Shown here piece by piece: positions 37,332 to 43,395 of a stretch of 43,395 nucleotides of DNA. Position 1 is the stretch's first letter; each line of letters starts with the position of its first letter. The notes beneath the pieces were generated by a model. It made no database searches. It had not been told where the DNA came from and saw nothing but the letters and a program-made list of their open reading frames with translations. The position numbers were made by a program, and so were the translations under genes. The stretch comes from Deltaproteobacteria bacterium (GTDB lineage Bacteria > Myxococcota_A > Polyangia > HGW-17): NCBI GenBank assembly GCA_016937155.1, contig JAFGWM010000078.1, positions 1 to 43,395 of the forward strand, read 5' to 3'.

Positions 37332-37856
37332 CTATAGTGCAGTAAATGTTTTACCGTAGCAACCATTGCATATTGTATAAATCACATTGAACTGGCTGGA
37401 TTCATGTGAATCAGCTTCAACCCACTGCTTGTCAACCTTAATTTTTCCGCATATGCTGCAACGAAGTGGAGCTTTTTTACCGGGGGAGTTTGTGCTTTTG
37501 AAAAACACCGGTTTTTTTCTCAGTTCAGTGGAAAGAAGGATGTGCTCGATGCAAATTTCGCCGGAACTCTCATATGTTGCATTCATGAGCATATTTCTTC
37601 TTAAATTTGGGGAATCACAGCGGTAATTCCGACTTATGGTTTCCTTTTTTAATTCCGCCAGTTTTAGAACTGTTTCAAACCACATTTTTGTTTCATAACC
37701 AGTAATGAAATCATAAATACTTCGGTTTTTGATTTTATCAAAACAGCTTGATAAGCCATCATTTTCCTGAGCAAAATTATCCCAGGTGCTGCTTACTCTG
37801 ATAATTTTCATTTCATGATCAAGCCAACATGTATTTATTTCACATCCGGATTCCAT
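37332..37856 (-). CDS. PAS-like protein with C-terminal CxxC-GKIK zinc-type motif
   Basis: The 174-residue protein starts at 37856 after AAAGGT. Its N-terminal part (RVSSTWDNFAQEN, then RSIYDFITGYETKMWFETVLKL) looks like a small PAS-type sensor domain, and YRCDSPNLRRNM is a conserved bridge in this group. The C-terminal tail has CSICGKIKVDKQWVEAD and ends ICNGC, four Cys that probably bind zinc. Tails of the form CxxCxxIR-W-E-CxxC occur at the end of many sensor proteins. No membrane segment is seen. It is convergent with the MurD-like gene, with only five bases between the stops. Its ligand and partner are unknown. Confidence 0.7.
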   Translation of the reverse strand: MESGCEINTCWLDHEMKIIRVSSTWDNFAQENDGLSSCFDKIKNRSIYDFITGYETKMWFETVLKLAELKKETISRNYRCDSPNLRRNMLMNATYESSGEICIEHILLSTELRKKPVFFKSTNSPGKKAPLRCSICGKIKVDKQWVEADSHESSQFNVIYTICNGCYGKTFTAL

Positions 37857-37998
37857 GTTTTTACCTTTCGGAAAATGTATAATTTAAAAACTAATTTCCA
37901 CAGAAAAAAAATCAAATTAAAAGTAGTTCTTAAATTTATTTTCGGTAATTTGACTGCAAAATTTACAAAAAATGTCTGTGTTTATACTACATATTTTC

Positions 37999-38026
37999 TT
38001 GACTTTGCATCAGAATGTACTAATAA
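37999..38026 (+). promoter_or_regulatory. Candidate promoter of the papain-like lipoprotein gene
   Basis: TTGACT (37999-38004) is followed after 16 bases by TAATAA (38021-38026). It would give a leader of about 40 bases before the ATG at 38073. Assigned from consensus only. Confidence 0.4.
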
Positions 38027-38072
38027 CAACATGTCGTTTTACTCGGATACAATTTTATTCAGGAGATGTTAT

Positions 38073-40025
38073 ATGAAGGTTTTCAGATATTCCGTTTCGT
38101 TGTTGTTTGTTTTTCTTATGACAGTGTCGTTTTCCGCATGTGACAATTCATCGGACAATAATACTGTAACAGAAGAAGATCCACTTTCTGATCTTGATGC
38201 TTTGATGGAAGGGGTCCCATCCAATTCTGAGCTTCCGGAGGACGGGAAAGCTGATGCAGTTTATCCTCCTCAGTTTGATCTTGCTGCCTACCAGTCCCCC
38301 ATAAGAAGTCAGGGTAGTCGTGGAGTATGTTCCATATTTGCAACTGTAGCACTGATGGAACACCTTTACTTAAAAGAAGGCTCCATGCCCAATCCGGATT
38401 TTTCTGAACAGTTTCTTCAGTGGAGTGCAAAGGTTGAGGTGGGTTCTTTTCAGGATACTGAAGGCTCCAATGCAAACTATAATCTTCAGGCAATTTCCAG
38501 GTACGGAATTGTTACTGAGGATGTATGGCCCTATCAGACAAGATCATGGACAACATCAAATGATGAAAGATGTACCGGTGATGATCGTCCGGTTATCTGT
38601 TACACAAATGGTGATCCCACCGAAGAAATGCTTGATGCACCTCGATGGAAGCTTCCTGCAGGCCGTTATGTAAATTCGCGTGCAAAGAGTATAAAGGCTT
38701 TCATAACCGAAAACAGCAGTGGCGTTGTTGCTGGAATGACTTTCTTCTATCAGTCCTGGAATCATGGTGCTTCACCTCTGACAGTTAACAGAAACTACTA
38801 CAAAGAAGGATACATTCTTTATCCAAATGAAAAAGATAAGGAAGAAAGCCTTAAAAAACGCGCAGGTCATGCGATTTTAATTCTCGGTTGGGATGATGAA
38901 CTTGAAGTTTCACGCATGGATGAGAACGGTCAGGTAATGAAAGATGCAGAAGGAAACGAACTGACTGAAAAAGGTTTCTTCCTCATCAAAAACAGTTGGG
39001 GAACCGGTGGCTTCGGAGCTAATAACAAGTTTGGTTCCGGTTACGGATGGCTCTCTTACAGATATGTTGAAGAATATGCCAGTGTTTATGGTAGTGGTGT
39101 TCCTTCACTTAACATTTATGAAGTATGTGATGACGGTAAGGACAACGACTTTGATGGTAAAGTTGATTGTGATGATGAGGACTGCGCAACTGACAGTGCA
39201 TGTGATCCCAGTGGACTTAAATTTTCAAACAGCACAAGTATCCCTGTGACAGATAATGACCCTGAAGGTATTTCCAGTGTAATCAGTGTTTCTCAGGAGG
39301 GCTTTGTTGATACTCTGACTGTTGACGTTGATATTACACATACATACAGTGGTGATATTATACTGAAACTTACATCCCCTGATGGAACAACAGAGGTTCT
39401 TCAGGAAAAACTTGGCGGAAGTGAAGATGATATTAAAAAATCATTCACTCCATCCGGATTTACAGGACTGTCTATAAACGGAGACTGGACACTTACAGTT
39501 ATAGATACTGCTTCCAGTGACACCGGTACCCTCAACAGATGGTCAATAGAATTTAAACTTGGTGGTGAAGTTCCTCAGGAAATCTGTAATGATGGAATCG
39601 ATAATGATGCCAATGGTTTTATTGATTGTGCTGATGAAGCTTGTGCTGATGATGAAACATGTCAGAGTGCAAGTGAAGTCAATATCACGAATTCAAATCC
39701 TGTTTCAATTCCTGATGAGGATCCTGATGGTGCACAGAGTACAATAAGCGTTAGTGAGGAAGGCTCAATTGAGAGTCTTCAGATTGATGTTGACATTGAA
39801 CATCCCTTCAGAGCTGATCTTACTGTAAAAATTACAAGTCCTGAAGGAACCGAAGTTGTTTTATTTGATGAAGAAGAATATGAAGTGAATCTGGTTCGTA
39901 CATTTAATGTTTCAGACTTCAATGGTGAATCCATAAGTGGTGACTGGATTCTTACTGTTATAGATAAATTCTCCGGTGATGAGGGAACCCTCAATAGCTG
40001 GAGACTCTATGCGGTTATTCAATAA
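38073..40025 (+). CDS. Papain-like (C1) cysteine peptidase lipoprotein with Asp-rich repeats and two P domains
   Basis: I place the start at 38073, six bases after AGGAGA, because it opens with a lipoprotein signal ending in FSAC (Cys23). The frame is open further upstream, but no better start is seen. In the 650-residue protein the C1 domain has Gln80, Cys86 (QGSRGVCSIFA), His266 (RAGHAILILGWDD) and Asn307 (LIKNSWG), all four catalytic positions of papains. From about 350 there is an Asp/Cys-rich repeat (CDDGKDNDFDGKVDCDDEDC), then a P domain of the proprotein-convertase type (about 384-500). A second Asp-rich repeat and a second P domain follow. Asp-rich repeats probably bind calcium. It would be a surface-anchored protease. 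The unit is monocistronic as far as can be seen. Confidence 0.85.
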   Translation: MKVFRYSVSLLFVFLMTVSFSACDNSSDNNTVTEEDPLSDLDALMEGVPSNSELPEDGKADAVYPPQFDLAAYQSPIRSQGSRGVCSIFATVALMEHLYLKEGSMPNPDFSEQFLQWSAKVEVGSFQDTEGSNANYNLQAISRYGIVTEDVWPYQTRSWTTSNDERCTGDDRPVICYTNGDPTEEMLDAPRWKLPAGRYVNSRAKSIKAFITENSSGVVAGMTFFYQSWNHGASPLTVNRNYYKEGYILYPNEKDKEESLKKRAGHAILILGWDDELEVSRMDENGQVMKDAEGNELTEKGFFLIKNSWGTGGFGANNKFGSGYGWLSYRYVEEYASVYGSGVPSLNIYEVCDDGKDNDFDGKVDCDDEDCATDSACDPSGLKFSNSTSIPVTDNDPEGISSVISVSQEGFVDTLTVDVDITHTYSGDIILKLTSPDGTTEVLQEKLGGSEDDIKKSFTPSGFTGLSINGDWTLTVIDTASSDTGTLNRWSIEFKLGGEVPQEICNDGIDNDANGFIDCADEACADDETCQSASEVNITNSNPVSIPDEDPDGAQSTISVSEEGSIESLQIDVDIEHPFRADLTVKITSPEGTEVVLFDEEEYEVNLVRTFNVSDFNGESISGDWILTVIDKFSGDEGTLNSWRLYAVIQ

Positions 40026-40243
40026 TTTTTCTCTGCTTTGATTTTCATAATTAAATCCTCCACTTTAACTCTTCCATTAAATTAAATTCTTAGAATTGCT
40101 GAATATAAAGAGTTTACTTTCTATTGAGTTTCGGACATAATCTCTTTTGGGGATTTTTTCACTCTGCATAAAAATTGGTTTTTAATGCTTTGCAGTCTTT
40201 AAAGGGCTGTGGGAAGTTGTTTGTCTTCAAAAGGAGGAGAAGT

Positions 40244-41455
40244 ATGCGTGTCATTTCAGTTTTTTTAGTTATTTTGTCCATAATGGTGTATGGCTGTGAT
40301 TCCAAGGACTCCAGTTCTGAGAATAATTTGTCAAACAACTCCAACAATACAATAAATAATGATAATACTATTTTAAACAATCAAACCAATAATGAAACAA
40401 ACAATACGGTGAATAATCAGAATGACGCCGGTACAGATGGGTTCACCGATGAAATTGATTTTGATGGATGTGTAAGTGTGACTGAAGAGGCGACTCTTGG
40501 AAGGGGACCTGCTGATGTTATATTTGTCATAGACAATACTCCAAGCATGGAAAATGAAATTAATGAAGTCAGGGAAAATATGAACCAGTTTTCTCAGATG
40601 GTTTTTGATGAAGGTCTCGATCTTCACGTGGTTCTCATTTCATGTCTGAACGATGATTGCGGTTCCCACGCAGACTGGCACGGAATATGTATAGATGCTC
40701 CTCTGGGAGCTGAAGGTGGTTGTCCGGATGGTGGTCCTTATGCTGACACAAATGAGCCAATCTATTTCCATGTAAGTGAACCGATTCCGTCAACGCAGGG
40801 ACTCTCAAAAGTTGTTTCTACTTATGACAGATGGTCGCATATGATTCGTGACAACAGCGCAAAACATATAGTTGTTGTTAGTGATGACAATGATGACTGG
40901 ACCGCTCAGCAGTTCATTGATGAACTCACAGCTCTGGATTCAAGGTTTGTAGGTTTTCAGGCTCATGGAATTTATTCCTTCATGAGCAAGGATGCAGCAT
41001 GCGAAATTTCAGATTCCGAGCCGTGCTGTACATACGCAAGTCCTGATGGTGAAGGCACAGTTTATCGTGATCTTGTGGAACTCACAGGTGGTCTTAGTGG
41101 GGATATGTGTCTCCAGGATTTTGACCCTGTATTCAATCAACTTGGTGGAGCTGTAATTGATAGTGCTGTTATGAGCTGTGACTGGGAGATTCCAGCTCCC
41201 CCTGAAGGTGAGGATCTTGATCCTGATCTGGTGAATGTTGAATATACCTCATCTTCAACGGAGTCCGTTTTTATAGGTCGTGTTAATACCGCTGATGATT
41301 GTGCCGATGTATCCCAGGGTTGGTATTACGACGATAACAATGATCCCCAGAATATTCATCTGTGTCCTTCAAGTTGTACATGGGTCCAGGGTGACACAGG
41401 AGCTGCAATAAATATACATTTCGGTTGTGAACAGATTATTGCCATAGTGGAATAA
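40244..41455 (+). CDS. vWA-like lipoprotein with Asn-rich stalk
   Basis: The start ATG at 40244 follows a strong AAGGAGGAG. The 403-residue protein has a lipoprotein signal ending in VYGC (Cys18), then an Asn-rich linker (about 27-60), then a von Willebrand A-like domain. Its first strand is ADVIFVIDNTPSMENE, where Asp97-x-Thr99-x-Ser101 stands at the metal (MIDAS) site with Thr in place of the usual first Ser. A later VVVSDDNDDW strand is typical. The C-terminal third is Cys-containing (CTYASPDGEG, SCTWVQGDTGA). It is likely displayed on the surface and may bind a protein or matrix. It resembles vWA lipoproteins of Bradymonadota/Myxococcota type. The stop lies two bases from the convergent metallophosphoesterase stop. 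Confidence 0.8.
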   Translation: MRVISVFLVILSIMVYGCDSKDSSSENNLSNNSNNTINNDNTILNNQTNNETNNTVNNQNDAGTDGFTDEIDFDGCVSVTEEATLGRGPADVIFVIDNTPSMENEINEVRENMNQFSQMVFDEGLDLHVVLISCLNDDCGSHADWHGICIDAPLGAEGGCPDGGPYADTNEPIYFHVSEPIPSTQGLSKVVSTYDRWSHMIRDNSAKHIVVVSDDNDDWTAQQFIDELTALDSRFVGFQAHGIYSFMSKDAACEISDSEPCCTYASPDGEGTVYRDLVELTGGLSGDMCLQDFDPVFNQLGGAVIDSAVMSCDWEIPAPPEGEDLDPDLVNVEYTSSSTESVFIGRVNTADDCADVSQGWYYDDNNDPQNIHLCPSSCTWVQGDTGAAINIHFGCEQIIAIVE

Positions 41456-41457
41456 TA

Positions 41458-42519
41458 TCAGGGAACTGAGAGCCACTCGGAAGGATAGGGCACCCATGGG
41501 GTTTCGGATAGGACTGTGAGTTTTTCTGTTATTGTTTTATTTCCATTAACAGGTTTTACATGGTACCACCACCACTTTTGTGTTTCCAGGTGCCATGCCC
41601 CGAAAAAGAAATAGTTATCTGTAACTCTAATTACACCGAAATCCTTTTGTGAGTGTTTTACACTTCCTATGTTGTATACATCAAATCCCTTCCATTTGTA
41701 GTATCCACTTCCGTGGAAATGTCCGTGCAAAATAGCCAGAATGTTAAATTCTTTAATTATATTGTATAAAGACTCTGTGTATGTATCAGCAGTAAACCAG
41801 GTTTTACTGTAAGGTCCGTATAGAGGAAAATGCATAAACAGTATGACTGGTCGGTTTTTCCCGGTGCGGGCCAGGATTTTCATAAGTTTTTTCAGATCCT
41901 GCTGTGAAGGTGCTTCTCCAAGTGCCACTATCCTCAGATCATTGAAATCCCGGAAGTATAGTGTTCCACCCTGACGCTGATTCATTCTGGTAAGAGTGTA
42001 GGCTCTGTTTCTCAGATCGTGATTTCCCGGAATATCAAAAACAGGGAATTTAAGTTTTCCATCTTTTCCTGTCAGTCCGAATAACCGTGTATATTCAATC
42101 CATTGGTTGTCATATCCATTTTGTGTAAGATCTCCACAGACAATTACTCCGGAAGGGATGGGAACTTTTTGATTAAATACAGGTAGAAATTTGTCTGAAA
42201 TGGTATTCATGGATTCAATCAGTTTTAATATCCATGGTCTTATTGGCGTACATGTTTTAAGTATTTTTCCATCCTTCTTCAGGCTCCAGTTGCAGCTTTT
42301 TGATCCAACATGGATGTCAGAAGCAACAAGAAGTGTTGCATCAAGATTTCCTTTTCGTGGTACTTTTTTTATTGTATGTGTTTTTCCATACCAGGTTAGT
42401 ATCTCTTTGGGAAGAGTTCTCAGATATCCTATAAGAAAAAAAGTAAGAATAATAATGAGTAAACCCATTTCAATTTTAATTCTCGAACTCATTAAAAATT
42501 TTGTTTTATTCGGTTTCAT
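41458..42519 (-). CDS. Membrane-anchored metallophosphoesterase
   Basis: The 353-residue protein (ATG at 42519; in-frame ATGs at 42549 and 42492 are alternatives) has an N-terminal hydrophobic helix (about 20-36, LLIIILTFFLIGYL). The calcineurin-like metallophosphoesterase domain follows: SDIHVG, GDLTQNG, GNHDLR, MHFPLYG and GHFHG, the full set of metal ligands for a two-metal site. GNHDLR carries the catalytic His. The domain would face the periplasm. Substrate unknown. The start lies within the last codons of the preceding small membrane protein gene, which points to a two-gene operon. Confidence 0.85.
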   Translation of the reverse strand: MKPNKTKFLMSSRIKIEMGLLIIILTFFLIGYLRTLPKEILTWYGKTHTIKKVPRKGNLDATLLVASDIHVGSKSCNWSLKKDGKILKTCTPIRPWILKLIESMNTISDKFLPVFNQKVPIPSGVIVCGDLTQNGYDNQWIEYTRLFGLTGKDGKLKFPVFDIPGNHDLRNRAYTLTRMNQRQGGTLYFRDFNDLRIVALGEAPSQQDLKKLMKILARTGKNRPVILFMHFPLYGPYSKTWFTADTYTESLYNIIKEFNILAILHGHFHGSGYYKWKGFDVYNIGSVKHSQKDFGVIRVTDNYFFFGAWHLETQKWWWYHVKPVNGNKTITEKLTVLSETPWVPYPSEWLSVP

Positions 42520-42934
42520 TATAATAATCACCGTATAGCAATTTTGCACAGTCAGGACAGACAGTGTGAGTGACTTTGGTGTCAGTGTTCTTCAGTAGAA
42601 AATTCTCAAGAAATTCCCATTCATCATTTGAATTTCTTATCTTTCTGCAGTTAGCACATACAGGAAGGTAGGACTCAAGCTGCTTCATTTTTTTAAGAAT
42701 TTTTGCTGTAAAAAAAATTACAATCGATCCGGTTATCAATACAAATACAGTTTCCAGTAATGATTCCCGCCAGTTAACAGGAGTTGCAGGGGCGCCCAGA
42801 ACAAGAGCAGGAAGATCAAATAGTTCATCCAGCCACAGCATGATAATAATTACCAAAAAACCGAAAAATTCTATTAGAGGAAGATATTTAATTAAAATAG
42901 GTTCCGTGGAATTAGGTTTGGATCTGACTTTCAT
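42506..42934 (-). CDS. Small membrane protein with CxxC...CxxC tail
   Basis: The start at 42934 is chosen because GGAGGA precedes it; the frame is also open from 42973. The 142-residue protein has two membrane helices (about 18-36 and 58-78), then a short cytoplasmic tail with CANCRKIRNSNDEWEFLENF and VCPDC. This CxxCxxIR-W-E-CxxC tail usually ends sensor kinases and other signalling proteins and probably binds zinc; here it stands with only a membrane part. A TATAAT at 42972-42977 lies about 40 bases upstream and may be its -10 box. The tandem array begins about 55 bases further upstream. It overlaps the metallophosphoesterase gene by about 14 bases. Confidence 0.7.
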   Translation of the reverse strand: MKVRSKPNSTEPILIKYLPLIEFFGFLVIIIMLWLDELFDLPALVLGAPATPVNWRESLLETVFVLITGSIVIFFTAKILKKMKQLESYLPVCANCRKIRNSNDEWEFLENFLLKNTDTKVTHTVCPDCAKLLYGDYYNETE

Positions 42935-43030
42935 AATTTCTTCCTCCGGAATAAATAGTTTCGCAAGTATCATTATACCCGTGAATATTTCAAAATTTTA
43001 CAAATGTTTTACGTTTTAATAATAATAATG

Positions 43031-43395
43031 AAAAACCAACCCGGGAGGAGAAAAACCAACCCGGGAGGAGAAAAAATAACCCGGGAGAAAAAATAACCAA
43101 GGAGGAGAAGAAATAACCAGGGAGAAAAAAACAAAGCAGGGAGAAAAACAAAGCAGGGAGAAAAACCAACCCGGGAGGAGAAAACAAAGCAGGGAGAAAA
43201 AAATAACCCGGGAGGAGAAAAAATAACCCGGGAGGAGAAAAAATAACCCGGGAGAAAAAATAACCCGGGAGGAGAAAAACAAAGCAGGGAGAAAAAAATA
43301 ACCCGGGAGGAGAAAAAATAACCCGGGAGGAGAAAAACAAAGCAGGGAGAAAAACCAACCCGGGAGGAGAAAAAATAACCTGGGAGAAAAACAAA
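43031..43395. repeat. Mosaic tandem array of A/G-rich units, cut by the window edge
   Basis: At least 19 head-to-tail units of 16-21 bases follow one another, and a twentieth is cut off. Each is an A-run, a short core and GGGAG or GGGAGGAG. Three cores occur: CCAACCC (units 1, 2, 8, 18), ATAACCC with ATAACCA or ATAACCT variants (units 3, 4, 5, 10-13, 15, 16, 19) and CAAAGCA (units 6, 7, 9, 14, 17). The order is mixed, not simply periodic. Cores with CCCGGG contain a SmaI site. The array starts after an AAT run (43018-43029). No reading frame is credible. It lies upstream of the gene at 42934. Confidence 0.9.

Noticed and set aside
42990-43394. Long Phe/Pro-rich open frames on the minus strand through the tandem array
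   Set aside because: The units contain no stop trinucleotide in any minus-strand frame, and unit lengths of 17 and 20 shift the frame each time. The open frames follow from composition and do not show coding.
43031-43395. CRISPR array
   Set aside because: Units are contiguous with no unique spacers and are too short; there are no cas genes.

Overview
The window is AT-rich chromosomal DNA (about 40% GC by eye) from what looks like an anaerobic or fermentative, Gram-negative, uncultured bacterium, probably of the delta-proteobacterial/Bradymonadota/Myxococcota type. The main clues are many secreted lipoproteins with Asn-rich stalks, Cys-rich (CGNGxC) and Asp-rich (DNDxDGxxDC) repeats, P domains, a very large TPR protein, PAS-rich histidine kinases and an NADH-linked [FeFe] hydrogenase. 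The lineage is inferred from style, not from a marker-gene tree.

Left edge (1-1.1 kb): the start of a type I restriction specificity (HsdS-like) gene with its own promoter, a GC-rich 5'-truncated gamma-glutamylcyclotransferase-like relic, and a complete tmRNA gene (ssrA), all on the minus strand. The relic abuts the 3' end of ssrA, a classic integration site, so this looks like the edge or scar of a genomic island. From 1.1 to 8.4 kb lie secreted proteins: a repeat-bearing lipase-like hydrolase, a membrane-anchored beta-rich protein, an Ig/beta-propeller lipoprotein and a beta-lactamase-fold serine hydrolase lipoprotein. A decayed patch at 4.6-5.1 kb sits among them, holding a frameshifted Cys-cluster gene and a GC-rich transposase-like relic.

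8.4-13.4 kb: a zinc-ribbon protein, then a NuoE-NuoF-HydA hydrogenase operon preceded by a good match to a Rex (NADH/NAD+ sensing) operator, then a haloalkane-dehalogenase-like alpha/beta hydrolase whose ribosome binding site lies inside a stem-loop. 13.4-26.1 kb: a Cys-rich lipoprotein divergent from a 1371-residue hybrid histidine kinase, an RND efflux operon (adaptor, pump, outer-membrane channel) behind a sigma70-like promoter and a large nested palindrome, a YjfB-type small protein and a second histidine kinase.

26.4-43.4 kb: an exported unknown protein, a 2684-residue TPR protein with a GTG start, a full-length MurD-like ligase that has lost key catalytic residues, a PAS-like protein ending in a Cys pair motif, a papain-like lipoprotein with two P domains, a vWA-like lipoprotein, a metallophosphoesterase and a small membrane protein with the same type of Cys tail. 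The window ends inside a mosaic tandem array of at least 19 short A/G-rich units.

Functionally, the hydrogenase is the clear metabolic module: it would connect NADH to H2 under redox control. The efflux operon is the clear transport module. The rest is mostly envelope, secretion and signalling. The best candidates for something undescribed are the mosaic array, the altered MurD paralogue and the structured element at 1146-1216. No complete new defence or mobile system is visible.
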